DNA of 51,186 nt from Nitrospiraceae bacterium (GCA_003599275.1 QZJG01000066.1:1-51186), one strand, 5' to 3'; shown: positions 7,701 through 16,293, counted from the stretch's first letter. Translations and numbers: made by a program. The notes: a model not told the origin generated them from the letters alone.

Positions 7701-9128
7701 CTACATCTTCAGGGAATAATCTTTATAAATATTCCTGAGTGCAAAGATATATTTCGTTCCAAGGTAAATGACCTTCATGATCTCTTTTCTCGGGACTTTG
7801 ACCTTATTCACCCTCAGCGGATTGGCCCGGAGCGCTACACTGCTGAGCCTCCCGAAATGGGCGTAGAATTTCTTCAGTCCAAGCCGCGTAGGGATGATGG
7901 CGTGCATACAGTCGTAAAACAGATAGGGGTCACAGATGAAATCGTTTTTGTATTTCTGAAACAGTTCAGTGCCGGGCGCGGGCGATAATACCGTAAAAGT
8001 GACCTCTGCCGGACAGAGGTCCAGCACATCTTTTTCCAGAGACTGGAAATCCTCTACCGTAAAATCCGGGTCCACTATGAAGCTTGCGTGAAGCGTAATC
8101 CCTATCTCCCTGAGTATGGACACGGCCTTGCGGTTGGTCTCGACGTCCGTCCTTTTATTGTAATTTTTGAGCTGCGAGCCCCTCATCGCCTCAAGCCCGA
8201 CATAAACCAGGCCCAGCCCGGCCTTCTTCCAGAGCCTGAACAACTCAGGGTGTTTTACTATCGTGTCGCTTCGTGCCCAACTGATATATTTCTTTTTTAT
8301 CCCTTTCAGAAGCAGGAGCTCCGCTATCTCTGTCATCCGTTTTTTATTCAGAAACGTTTCATCGTCAACGAAATATATGTTGTCTTCCTTCAATCTGCTT
8401 ATTTCATCAACTACGTCCTCCGGAGTGCGCTGCAGGTATTTGCCGTTCATGATATGATGCACAACACAGAATGAACAGTTGAAGGCGCAGCCGATGGACG
8501 TGCGCATGCTTGCCGTCCGGGGGAACATCGTATCGAGCTTCTTTTCAGGCGCGGACGTCCACACGCAGAAATATTTTGAACGCCGGACCAGGTCCCGCCT
8601 CGCACGGGGGATTTCATGCACGGGAGGGAACGGCGGCGGCGGTTGTTTTGCCTTTACATGGAAATCCGGCTGTCCCGGGGAAAGCGACACGTCCCCGAAA
8701 TGAAGAGGCATTCCCTGTTTGTGACGTCTGATGATCTCGCGGAACGCAGTCCCTCCTTCTCCCCTGACGATAATGTCTATACCTTTCACTGCATAGTCTT
8801 CAGGGATGATGGTGGCGTGAACGCCGCCTACGACATTCAGCGCAGAAGGGTTATGTCCCTTCACGATCTCAGCGAGCTTCCTGACCAGGGCGGACTGTGA
8901 GCTGTATCCGGTAAACCCGACGATATCGGGGTTTAATTCATGCAGATAATTATGGAACGCCTCCATGGGGTTTTTCTCGATACCGAGGTCACAGATTACT
9001 ACTTCATCTTCCTCCGGCACCCCGCCTGCGACTATTTCAAGCTCCAGGGGTTCCAGGTGCAGGAACCCCTCCTGGAGGCGTTTTGCTATAAGAAGCTGGG
9101 GATGGGGTTTAACAAGTAATATGCGCAA
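7701..9128 (-). CDS. Cobalamin-binding-type radical SAM protein
   Basis: The 475-residue protein has a B12-binding-type N-terminal half (DIVGFTGYSSQSA, NVVGGVHATI, VRGEGG) and a radical SAM domain with C214, C218 and C221 (CAFNCSFC), then a C-terminal domain. This is the layout of class B radical SAM methylases and related cyclases. Residues 160-170 are unusually proline-rich, possibly a linker. It is the second of four such proteins in the cluster. The starting ATG is followed by a typical beta strand (MRILLVKPHP). The repeat-filled gap upstream (9129-9330) may separate a transcriptional sub-block. Confidence 0.85.
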   Translation of the reverse strand: MRILLVKPHPQLLIAKRLQEGFLHLEPLELEIVAGGVPEEDEVVICDLGIEKNPMEAFHNYLHELNPDIVGFTGYSSQSALVRKLAEIVKGHNPSALNVVGGVHATIIPEDYAVKGIDIIVRGEGGTAFREIIRRHKQGMPLHFGDVSLSPGQPDFHVKAKQPPPPFPPVHEIPRARRDLVRRSKYFCVWTSAPEKKLDTMFPRTASMRTSIGCAFNCSFCVVHHIMNGKYLQRTPEDVVDEISRLKEDNIYFVDDETFLNKKRMTEIAELLLLKGIKKKYISWARSDTIVKHPELFRLWKKAGLGLVYVGLEAMRGSQLKNYNKRTDVETNRKAVSILREIGITLHASFIVDPDFTVEDFQSLEKDVLDLCPAEVTFTVLSPAPGTELFQKYKNDFICDPYLFYDCMHAIIPTRLGLKKFYAHFGRLSSVALRANPLRVNKVKVPRKEIMKVIYLGTKYIFALRNIYKDYSLKM

Positions 9129-9157
9129 TGAAGACCTCCTTTAAAGAATAAAACAAA

Positions 9158-9329
9158 TTACCACAGAGGACACAGAGAAATAAACAATAAAAGAAAATAC
9201 AATTCGTTCTATCTCCTTCATGTAATCTTTATTCGGATTCGGATTGATCATGTTCACTATTATATTGTGAGAACACGGAATTATGGATTTATTGATTTCT
9301 GCATTCATCTCTGTGCTCTCGGTGGTTTT
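9158..9329. repeat. Dispersed inverted-repeat element (CCACAGAGG family)
   Basis: The left end reads TTACCACAGAGGACACAGAG. The right end, read on the other strand, gives AAACCACCGAGAGCACAGAG, so the element is a long imperfect inverted repeat. A related element occupies 21730-21842. It fills the gap between two cluster genes and encodes nothing visible. Confidence 0.65.
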
Positions 9330-9330
9330 C

Positions 9331-10533
9331 CTATTCCAAAGGATACTTCCCGTTTTTCGCCTTAAAGGCCGCCGCCGTTCCAGCCTGCTCTCCCAGCGAA
9401 ATGCATGTTCCCATTACGCGCGTGGAGCCTAACGCTTCATGTGTGACTGAGATGCAACGTCCCGCGACCAGGAGATTGGAAATTCCTTCTGCCTTCAGAC
9501 AGCGGAACGGGATTTCATAATAATCGCCTGATCTGACGTATTTGTAAATCGTGCCCTTTCGTTTGTCCCAGATCTCAATAGGCCAGGAATTTTTTACAAC
9601 GCCGTCGTCAAATTTTCCGGCATTTATTATATCATCTTCAGTCAGAACATATTCCCCGCGTATCCTTCTGCCTTCCCTGTCCATTACCCTGAGAGAAGTC
9701 CCGGCAATATATGAATCCTTAAACGCGGGCAGCTTCCCGGACAGGTAACGAAGCAGCGCTGTTGAATCGTCCCTGACTTTCTGCTCACGCCCCTCTTCCA
9801 TTACACCGTTTATACTAATCTTGCAATACCCCTCATCCGGGGAATCCCCCGGGCTGAACATGGTAAATTTTAAATGACCCGGCAATATATTCCTTTTCAC
9901 TGCCTCGGCCAGATAATAAGGGACCTTGATCGCAAGTGATTCATCCACATCTTTCAGTCCCTTCAGACGCATGATAAAACCTGCCATCTGGATTTTCTCA
10001 GGGGGTGACAATTCAAAATGTGCTCCGGCCATTTCAGACACTATACCGCTTCCTGAACAGTCGATTAATACACCGAGGGTCATATTTCTCAATTCTCCCA
10101 TATGACTGACTTCGACGCCGGTGATCAAACCGTTTTTATTCCTGACCGATACGGCAGAGGCATTGTACAAAACCGTCAGGTCCGGTTCGTCATTACACAA
10201 AGAAGTAAAAACAGTTTGAAGGTCTTCCCTCTTGTACGGAAGCACATATACCTGACCTGTCTTCGTTATCTTTTTCTCCGGAGACAGGTGATTTAAACGG
10301 CTGACTATTTCACGGACAATCCCGCCATTAAGAGTCTCCGAAGGGAACTCATCACCATTCAAATATAAACCGCAGATATTCTGTAAGAGTCCTGAGTAAC
10401 CAACCCCGCCGGGGAAGTTTTCCTTCTCCACCAAAAAAGTCCGCGCACCTGAGCGCGCCGAAGCCACAGCAGCCGCCACTCCCGAAACTCCTGCTCCAGC
10501 GACAAGCACATCGCAGACAGTATTCATTCGCAA
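9331..10533 (-). CDS. FAD-dependent oxidoreductase
   Basis: The 400-residue protein opens with a dinucleotide-binding fold (GAGVSG at 13-18, acidic residue E36 in LVEKE). It ends with the second FAD signature, ALGSTRVMGTCISLGEQAG, typical of the FAD_oxidored (PF12831) group related to succinate dehydrogenase and thiazole synthase flavoproteins. It probably oxidises or reduces a C-C bond of the cluster product. No membrane segment or signal peptide is seen. It is one of two flavoproteins in the cluster and is followed 12 bases downstream of the condensation-fold gene. Confidence 0.8.
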   Translation of the reverse strand: MRMNTVCDVLVAGAGVSGVAAAVASARSGARTFLVEKENFPGGVGYSGLLQNICGLYLNGDEFPSETLNGGIVREIVSRLNHLSPEKKITKTGQVYVLPYKREDLQTVFTSLCNDEPDLTVLYNASAVSVRNKNGLITGVEVSHMGELRNMTLGVLIDCSGSGIVSEMAGAHFELSPPEKIQMAGFIMRLKGLKDVDESLAIKVPYYLAEAVKRNILPGHLKFTMFSPGDSPDEGYCKISINGVMEEGREQKVRDDSTALLRYLSGKLPAFKDSYIAGTSLRVMDREGRRIRGEYVLTEDDIINAGKFDDGVVKNSWPIEIWDKRKGTIYKYVRSGDYYEIPFRCLKAEGISNLLVAGRCISVTHEALGSTRVMGTCISLGEQAGTAAAFKAKNGKYPLE

Positions 10534-10536
10534 TCC

Positions 10537-10574
10537 CCCCTCACCCTAACCCTCTCCCGCAGGGGGAGAGGGAA
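10537..10574. repeat. REP-like palindrome containing a gene end
   Basis: A CCTCACCCTAACCCTCTCCC motif is followed by GCA and GGGGGAGAGGG, a strong GC-rich hairpin seen as a dispersed repeat in many genomes. It encodes the last residues (IPSPPAGEG) and stop of the gene at 10546. A related but shorter TTCACCCTAACCCGGCGAA motif occurs at 21692-21715. Confidence 0.7.
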
Positions 10575-11892
10575 TCTCCATCATCATCTCTCTTATACAT
10601 TTTTCCAGCAGATTCGCCTCCTCATCACCAAGCATTCCGTCAAGATAAGATATTACCAGATTGAGCCTGCCGTCGAAATAATTGGAAAAGAAACCGAGTC
10701 CCGGCGGCACGGGCACCCTCGGCATATGAAAGACGTTTTCTATCTTCGCCCCCATCATGTGGGGTAACAATGGGTTTTTGCTCACATGCGAAAAAATAAA
10801 TGTGGCAATTTTCCCCTTCAAAGGCAAATCTATTATCTTTTTCAGAAACGACAGGGGTGCGATGCGGGTCAGGTGGCTTGCCTCCGTAATGTCACGCGGG
10901 ATGCCCGCCTTGACCTGCTCATACATCTGCATCTTGATACTGGCCATGATCTCTTTTGGATTATCCATAATGTCGGACGGCACTTGATAAAAAAGATACG
11001 ACACGTGGTTGAAAAACAGTTCACGCTTGATATCCTCGTCGGTTCTCATGTCAATGTTTACAGACGCTAAAAAGCTGTCCGCCGTCAGCCCTCTTTTCAT
11101 GAAAAGTTCATGCATTGCCTGCATGACAGCCGCCAGCAAATAAGGTGTCTCCATCAAATAGCCGGCCTCTCTGTAAGCGTTGTCAAGAATTGTTTGCGTC
11201 TCCTGCTGATTAAAAGAGATTAACCTGAATTTAAAACCTCTGTTTTTATCGCATGGAACTGGCAGAGTTGCAGGAGGCGTTTTTGACAGGGCGACTATCC
11301 TGCGGTTAACATTCCTGCCCGCAAGAAATTTGTTCTTCCATTCCGAGAGATGAGCCGGCGCAGTTAAGGGAACGCCCTTGGATATTGCAGCAGCATCGCC
11401 GCTTTCAAGATACTGCTGAAATAAACTCAGAAAGGTTTTTGCCCCGCGGGCATCAAACAGGATGTGGTCAAAGGCCATCGCCAGACAGTTTTTCCGGTTT
11501 TCTATATTAATGAGATAGAATGCCAGATGTTCGCTGTCGTTTTTGAAAGGCCTGTTGACACATTCACTGAGTAATGGCAGCAGGTCACTCTCACTGGAGC
11601 AATTGTAATAAGTAAAATTTAAGGCACCTTCCACCTTTTCCGGCATTCGCCAGTAAGGACAAATATTTATATCACGCGCTACGCTGCCGCGTACCACCGG
11701 GAGTCCGTCCAGAAACCTGCCCAGACGCTCACGCAATCCTGACGGCTCTATGATGGAATCAAAAACAAGGACAACCTGCGACATGTTGCCCGCACAGGTT
11801 GTTTCTTTCATCATGTGGTCGAGGGCGCTGATCACCCAATCGCAGCCGGAGAGGTAACGTTTGTTTTTTGATGATGGAATAACGAATCGCAC
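10546..11892 (-). CDS. Condensation-fold (CoA-dependent) acyltransferase
   Basis: The 448-residue protein has FDHILFDARG at 141-150, the HxxxD catalytic motif (H143, D147) of the condensation/PapA/chloramphenicol-acetyltransferase fold. A DMRTDED-like segment and a C-terminal NYFDGRLNLVISY stretch also fit this superfamily. The first His of the usual HHxxxDG motif is Asp142. It likely transfers an acyl chain from an ACP to an alcohol or amine. It begins 2 bases after the ACP gene at 11895, suggesting that ACP is its donor. The final nine residues come from a palindromic repeat and may be dispensable. Confidence 0.7.
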   Translation of the reverse strand: MRFVIPSSKNKRYLSGCDWVISALDHMMKETTCAGNMSQVVLVFDSIIEPSGLRERLGRFLDGLPVVRGSVARDINICPYWRMPEKVEGALNFTYYNCSSESDLLPLLSECVNRPFKNDSEHLAFYLINIENRKNCLAMAFDHILFDARGAKTFLSLFQQYLESGDAAAISKGVPLTAPAHLSEWKNKFLAGRNVNRRIVALSKTPPATLPVPCDKNRGFKFRLISFNQQETQTILDNAYREAGYLMETPYLLAAVMQAMHELFMKRGLTADSFLASVNIDMRTDEDIKRELFFNHVSYLFYQVPSDIMDNPKEIMASIKMQMYEQVKAGIPRDITEASHLTRIAPLSFLKKIIDLPLKGKIATFIFSHVSKNPLLPHMMGAKIENVFHMPRVPVPPGLGFFSNYFDGRLNLVISYLDGMLGDEEANLLEKCIREMMMEIPSPPAGEG

Positions 11893-11894
11893 GA

Positions 11895-12137
11895 CTACAG
11901 TTTCTTGTGAAGAAAAGACGCCAGAGAGTGAATTGTCTCAAAATCCTTCCTGTCCAGCCCTGATTCTATCAACTGCAGATTGAAGGTCTTTTCTATAAAC
12001 ACCAGTATTTCGACAAACCCCAGGGAATCGATGCCAAGCTTGTGAAAAGGCACATCAACTGCAATAGAGGATTCGTCTTTTGATGTTATCGAGGCGATCC
12101 CCTTTATCAGTGTGTCCTGGATGTTTTGTAGTGTCAT
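11895..12137 (-). CDS. Acyl carrier protein
   Basis: An 80-residue four-helix carrier with LGIDSLGFVEIL. Ser38 of the DSL motif is the phosphopantetheine site. It carries growing or finished acyl chains as thioesters. It is one of three ACPs in the cluster, and each differs around the DSL motif, so they may serve different steps. It sits between HicB and the condensation-fold acyltransferase with only 2 bases to the latter. No phosphopantetheinyl transferase gene is seen in the window. Confidence 0.92.
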   Translation of the reverse strand: MTLQNIQDTLIKGIASITSKDESSIAVDVPFHKLGIDSLGFVEILVFIEKTFNLQLIESGLDRKDFETIHSLASFLHKKL

Positions 12138-12150
12138 ATGCAGGGAAGTT

Positions 12151-12375
12151 TCAGGCGCATACTTTTCCGGGAGAGGGCTTGGGCAGTTCTTCGCCCTGTT
12201 TTTCTAATGCTTCTGCATGACAGGCGAAGGCCTCTTTTGCATTCGCAATTGCTTCATCAATGGTGCTTCCACCTGTGAGTATTTCAGGAATATCAGGGAA
12301 CCTGACATAAAGCCAGCGCTCATCTTTGTCAGTCGACGGGGTAATTACGATTTCATAATCTTCTATTGTAAACAT
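12151..12375 (-). CDS. hicB: HicB-type antitoxin
   Basis: The 74-residue protein matches the HicB partial RNase H fold: WLYVRFPDIPEILTGG and STIDEAIANAKEAF are the characteristic substrate-like strand and helix. It would neutralise HicA and often represses its own operon. No C-terminal helix-turn-helix or ribbon-helix-helix is evident, as in short HicB forms. Its ATG lies 13 bases inside the hicA end, so translation is coupled. The pair is placed inside the lipid biosynthesis operon, just before an ACP gene. Confidence 0.9.
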   Translation of the reverse strand: MFTIEDYEIVITPSTDKDERWLYVRFPDIPEILTGGSTIDEAIANAKEAFACHAEALEKQGEELPKPSPGKVCA

Positions 12376-12596
12376 CTCTTTATAACCTCCTTAACATCCT
12401 GCACATGACAAAATGTATGTCCGCCATGTGGTCTTATTATAGTTAAGGTCGTTTCCCCATTTGAGAAAGCATAATGGCTTCCTTTGACGTTTATTATATC
12501 ATAGCCCCTGTTCTTTAAAGCCTTCATCAAATCCTCAAACCTTACATGCTTTGGATTAGCCCTGATTTTGTCGATTAACTTCCCTGCCTTCCCCAT
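12363..12596 (-). CDS. hicA: HicA-type mRNA interferase toxin
   Basis: The 77-residue protein has the double-stranded RNA-binding-like fold of HicA with GSHYAFSNGETTLTIIRPHGG; the His of GSH is the expected catalytic residue. HicA cleaves mRNA and blocks growth when free of HicB. I start at ATG 12596 (MGKAGKLIDKI), preceded by a GGGG-containing site. A longer frame to 12635 would lack family similarity. The start lies 41 bases inside the end of the upstream ketosynthase-like gene, so the toxin is transcribed with the biosynthetic operon. Confidence 0.9.
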   Translation of the reverse strand: MGKAGKLIDKIRANPKHVRFEDLMKALKNRGYDIINVKGSHYAFSNGETTLTIIRPHGGHTFCHVQDVKEVIKRCLQ

Positions 12597-13659
12597 TTGG
12601 TTTTCCCCTAAGATAAATTTCAGCCTTTTCGCCATGACAATTATATCTAATGCACCTCAGTAATTCAATGTTGCTCCGCCCTGTTTCACCGACTATATTA
12701 AGACCTTTGGGATTGTCCGCTACCGGGTTTGCATACACCGTCTGTTTCTTCAGCATCAGCGCCCCTGCCGCACAGTTAAATGCGCTGCCGGTCATCATGC
12801 TGCCGAACAGGGGGGAATACGCAGCAACAGGAATTGCAGGAGACAAACAGTTCTTATAAATTGACTCATCTGCCACCAGTCCGTCGGTATCAATAATATC
12901 CAGGTCCGCCTGCAGTGTGTCTTTTTCATCTGCGTTTATTGATACATTATGGATTTCACAAAATGTATCGTCGTGATTCTTATTGCTCAACAGGAAAAAT
13001 ACAGAGCCCTCTCCCGGCACCTGATAAGTTGGATTGAAATTGAAAGGTTTTATCATGCCGTCAGACGCAGGAGTCAATTCTGAATCGTATATATACCCAA
13101 GCACATCCCCGTACTGTTCGACGGCGCCGACGAGGACGTAATCGCAGCGTTTTTCATTTAGCCACGCCTGCGCAAGTTGCAGGGCGGAATGAAAGGGAAA
13201 GAAAAACTGCGTAACTGTCAGAGTCGGCCCCTGGATATTCAGTAAGGAAGAAATATATGAAGCGGCGGCATTGTGGACCGAGTTTGAAAATGTGGTCGGA
13301 GAGACATTCGCCTCACCATAGTCAAGGATGTCGTTCAGGAAATCAAAGGTCGTAACATGTGCGCCAAAGGCCGTGGCAGTGATAATGCCGATGCTCTTTT
13401 TATTGAAATCTCCTATGCCGCTGCCTGCAAGCGCTTCGTATGCGGCAATGACCGCCATCTTGCTCAACTTGTCCGCCCGCCGCATTTTTTTCAGCAGTCT
13501 TTTATCGGACAGCATCTGGGCGTCAACCTGATATGCAAAGGATTTCCTGCCCTTTATTTCTACCTGAGAGGGCGTTCGCCATCCCTCTTGAAGGGCTTTT
13601 TCAAAACTATCGATTCCCCTGCCACGTGTGAAGACGATCCCGATTCCGTTAATGTTCAC
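12556..13659 (-). CDS. Ketosynthase-like chain-length-factor-type protein, no active Cys
   Basis: The 367-residue protein has thiolase fold landmarks such as FSNSVHNAAASYIS (124-137) and GPTLTV (144-149). The nucleophile segment reads TQFFFPFHSAL, with Phe where active enzymes have Cys. FSNSVHN is typical of the Ketoacyl-synt_2 (PF13723) group, including aryl-polyene ketosynthase partners. I infer a non-catalytic partner that shapes chain length with a neighbouring active ketosynthase, probably the one at 13874. The C-terminal tail overlaps hicA by 41 bases and looks irregular (GREVNRQNQG), possibly altered by the arrival of hicAB. Confidence 0.8.
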   Translation of the reverse strand: MNINGIGIVFTRGRGIDSFEKALQEGWRTPSQVEIKGRKSFAYQVDAQMLSDKRLLKKMRRADKLSKMAVIAAYEALAGSGIGDFNKKSIGIITATAFGAHVTTFDFLNDILDYGEANVSPTTFSNSVHNAAASYISSLLNIQGPTLTVTQFFFPFHSALQLAQAWLNEKRCDYVLVGAVEQYGDVLGYIYDSELTPASDGMIKPFNFNPTYQVPGEGSVFFLLSNKNHDDTFCEIHNVSINADEKDTLQADLDIIDTDGLVADESIYKNCLSPAIPVAAYSPLFGSMMTGSAFNCAAGALMLKKQTVYANPVADNPKGLNIVGETGRSNIELLRCIRYNCHGEKAEIYLRGKPNGEGREVNRQNQG

Positions 13660-13694
13660 AACAGTATCCTCTTAATGTCCGCAAAATACGGACC

Positions 13695-13845
13695 GGGAAG
13701 GCAGGCGAAGAATTTCTATGCGACACCTTTAAAAAAAAGCAGGGAACATAAGGCAAGGAGCACAGAGCTAATGAGATATTAATAATTGCATTTAGCATAA
13801 ATTTAAGTGTCCTGTCGATTATAGAAATTCCGAGACAGTCTTCCC
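13695..13845. repeat. MITE-like element, copy 1
   Basis: About 150 bp with terminal inverted repeats: the left end is GGAAGGCAGGCGAAGAATTT and the right end, on the opposite strand, is GGAAGACTGTCTCGGAATTT. A second copy of matching length and ends is at 27766-27918. It lies in the gap between two ketosynthase genes and encodes no protein. Confidence 0.7.
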
Positions 13846-13873
13846 TGTCTTGCACGTGGGTCTTTAACCATAT

Positions 13874-15034
13874 CTATATCCTTCCGATCACTATCGCCGC
13901 GTTATTGCCGCCAAAGGCAAGCGATGTGGATACCGCATATCGCCCGTCGATGGCTGTTTTTTCTCTAACGGGAATCAAGGGTATCGCATCATCCTTATTT
14001 TCAAAGCCGGCATTAGCCGGTATCCATCCCTCCCGGAGTCCGACAGCGGCAAACACTGCTTCGAGCCCTCCTGCCGCACCGAGTGTATGCCCTGTGAAGC
14101 CTTTTGTAGATAACATTTTCAAATCCTTGCCGAATACATCCGCCAGCACATTCCCTTCCACCAGATCATTGTCGGGAGTTGCCGTGCCGTGGGCGTTAAC
14201 AAAACTTACCTCCCGATGCCCGATACCGGCATCTGCCAACGCCTTTTTAATTGATATCCTCAATCCGGCGCCTTCAGGATGAGGAGCGGTGAGGTGATAG
14301 GCGTCGCCTGACGAGCCGTATCCCATGAGATATAAATCGGAAATCACTCCTCTTTTTTGCGCAGACTCATTTGTTTCCAGAACAACAACCCCTGCGCCTT
14401 CTCCCAGGTTCAATCCCTTCCTGTCCCTGTCAAAAGGCGCGCACAGATCCATGCTCATGATGCCAAGAGAGCCGAAGCCGCATAAAGGGACGCGGTTCAA
14501 TTCATCTGCGCCGCCTGCAATAGCGATGTCGCAAAGACCGTTGTTCAGCCACGAGAGCGCAACTCCGATAGCGTCAGTCCCCGATGAACAGGCATTAACA
14601 ACAGTAAGTGAAGGCCCCTGGGCCTTAAACCTTCGTGAAATATATTCGGCAATGTTGCCTTTCAAATAACGGTCAACAGGAGACATGGGGGCCGACCCTG
14701 AATCACGGTAGGCCTTATAAAAATCTATGTCATTGAGCTGGCACGCCACTGTCGTCCCGAGGCAAACGCCCACCCGGAGGCCCGACAGGTCGTCTCCAAG
14801 CCCTGCACTCCTGAGCGCCTCATCCACTGCAATAAGGGCAAGGCTCAATGTCCTCCGGCCTTCCAGAAAAAATTCATCGGGGATGTGCTTTGCCTCAAAG
14901 ACGGGATATCTCAGCGACGTATCGAATAAAGTTACTTCCCCGGCATTTCTCTTTGCAAGGCTGAATGCATCAAGCGTTTCAGCGACGTTGCCGCCTGCCG
15001 CCGAGATTGCGCCAAAACCTGTTATCGCGATCAA
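13874..15034 (-). CDS. Beta-ketoacyl-ACP synthase (FabF-type, active)
   Basis: The 386-residue protein has the complete Cys-His-His triad: C149 in NACSSG, H282 in NAHGTATPDND and H316 in KGFTGHTLGAAG, with K311. It catalyses decarboxylative Claisen condensation of malonyl-ACP with the growing acyl chain. The start overlaps the deacetylase gene end by 4 bases. Its downstream neighbour, across a MITE, is the Cys-less partner at 12556, so the two may form a heterodimer as in type II polyketide and aryl polyene systems. Confidence 0.93.
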   Translation of the reverse strand: MIAITGFGAISAAGGNVAETLDAFSLAKRNAGEVTLFDTSLRYPVFEAKHIPDEFFLEGRRTLSLALIAVDEALRSAGLGDDLSGLRVGVCLGTTVACQLNDIDFYKAYRDSGSAPMSPVDRYLKGNIAEYISRRFKAQGPSLTVVNACSSGTDAIGVALSWLNNGLCDIAIAGGADELNRVPLCGFGSLGIMSMDLCAPFDRDRKGLNLGEGAGVVVLETNESAQKRGVISDLYLMGYGSSGDAYHLTAPHPEGAGLRISIKKALADAGIGHREVSFVNAHGTATPDNDLVEGNVLADVFGKDLKMLSTKGFTGHTLGAAGGLEAVFAAVGLREGWIPANAGFENKDDAIPLIPVREKTAIDGRYAVSTSLAFGGNNAAIVIGRI

Positions 15035-15963
15035 GGTATTCCCAGCAGGTCTAACCCTTTATCGATTGTCACAATCTGCATATCGGGATAGTTTTTGTGT
15101 ATATATTCAATCATGCCATTAATATCTTCTTTCTCATTATAAATTACCCTGTCCAGTTTGCAGGTGGCCCCGCTCGTCCGGCCTGTGATTGTATCGTCTG
15201 CCTGTGGAATTCCCCGGAGGGGGGTAAAATATATTGCAGGCCCCATGAAAACAATTCCCCCGGCAGTATATTGGCCCATTGCCCCTGAAGGCCGGAAGGA
15301 CAAATCTTCTCCTGATATGAAATTGCCGTTTTTATCCGATATCTTCAATTTTGCATCGATCTGATGGTGGTAGAAGATCAGCCATTTTTTTTCAGAATAT
15401 GCATTGTCGATATAGTTTTTCATTTTACCGGGATTGTGTTTGATAGAGTAGGACTTCAATTCATACCTGTCTAAAGCATAAGGGTTCGGCATGCTGCCCC
15501 CTTCTCTTGCAGACCTGTAATATTTTGCTGCGATTCCCTTGACCGTTTCATTTGTTTTGTTATACGGATAAACGAGATTCTTAACAGTAAGTCCCAGGTT
15601 TTCAAGGATTGATTTTGACCTGGACAATTCAGTTTCAACCTCACTCCCCGACAGTGCCCTCAGGTTCGGATGAGATTCCGTATGGCTTAATATTTCCCAG
15701 CCGTCCTTTTGAAGCTCCGCAAGTTGTGAGGCATTTAAATGGTTTTTAGTGCCAAGCCAGTTTGTTGTGATAGCGGCACAGGCAACCCCGGCATGTGATT
15801 TGAAAATGTCCCTGGCAAGTGTATAGTCCGTCTCGTTGCCGTCGTCAAAGACAAACGTGACAAGGGGCCTTGCCCCGGCAATTACAGAGGTATCTTTAAC
15901 AGTTACCGTGCTGCACGATGAAATGAGAAATAATATGCATACACAGAAAATGGAACGGTCCAT
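15031..15963 (-). CDS. Polysaccharide-deacetylase-like lipoprotein (NodB fold)
   Basis: The 310-residue protein starts with a lipoprotein signal (hydrophobic stretch ending LISSC, lipobox Cys17). The NodB motifs TFVFDDGNE (catalytic and metal Asp pair) and SHTESHPNL (metal His pair) follow. It is therefore probably anchored in the periplasm and removes an acyl group from an N-acylated sugar or lipid head group. I chose ATG 15963 over the in-frame TTG at 15972. It lies 4 bases into the ketosynthase gene start and 18 bases after the ACP gene. Such an enzyme is not a usual member of aryl polyene clusters. Confidence 0.85.
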   Translation of the reverse strand: MDRSIFCVCILFLISSCSTVTVKDTSVIAGARPLVTFVFDDGNETDYTLARDIFKSHAGVACAAITTNWLGTKNHLNASQLAELQKDGWEILSHTESHPNLRALSGSEVETELSRSKSILENLGLTVKNLVYPYNKTNETVKGIAAKYYRSAREGGSMPNPYALDRYELKSYSIKHNPGKMKNYIDNAYSEKKWLIFYHHQIDAKLKISDKNGNFISGEDLSFRPSGAMGQYTAGGIVFMGPAIYFTPLRGIPQADDTITGRTSGATCKLDRVIYNEKEDINGMIEYIHKNYPDMQIVTIDKGLDLLGIP

Positions 15964-15990
15964 GGGCCTCAATTCTCTATCAGATCTGTT

Positions 15991-16278
15991 TTAAGAGACT
16001 TCCTTCCTGTTCTCGTAAATATATTTCGCGAGGGTATCGATGGAAGAAAATATGTCCTTTCTGTTTTCCATGTCCTTGACCTCCATGCCGAAATTGCGCT
16101 GAAGCAGGACGACGATTTCAACGGCGTCAAGCGAGTCCAGCCCCAGTCCTTCGCCGAATAAAATCTCATCATCCTTAATATCTTCCGGCCTGATGTCTTC
16201 CAGGGACAAATCCTTTACGAGCATTTCTTTTAATGTTTTCCTTATTTGCGCCAATTCTTCTTCTTTACTTTCTGACAT
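15991..16278 (-). CDS. Acyl carrier protein
   Basis: A 95-residue carrier with LGLDSLDAVEIVVLLQ, phosphopantetheine site Ser49. The long first helix and the GEGLGLDSLDAVEIV pattern resemble aryl polyene cluster ACPs more than housekeeping AcpP. It lies 15 bases downstream of the LpxL-like acyltransferase and 18 bases before the deacetylase, so it may be the donor for that acyltransferase. Confidence 0.92.
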   Translation of the reverse strand: MSESKEEELAQIRKTLKEMLVKDLSLEDIRPEDIKDDEILFGEGLGLDSLDAVEIVVLLQRNFGMEVKDMENRKDIFSSIDTLAKYIYENRKEVS

Positions 16279-16293
16279 TGCAACGCTCCTTAA

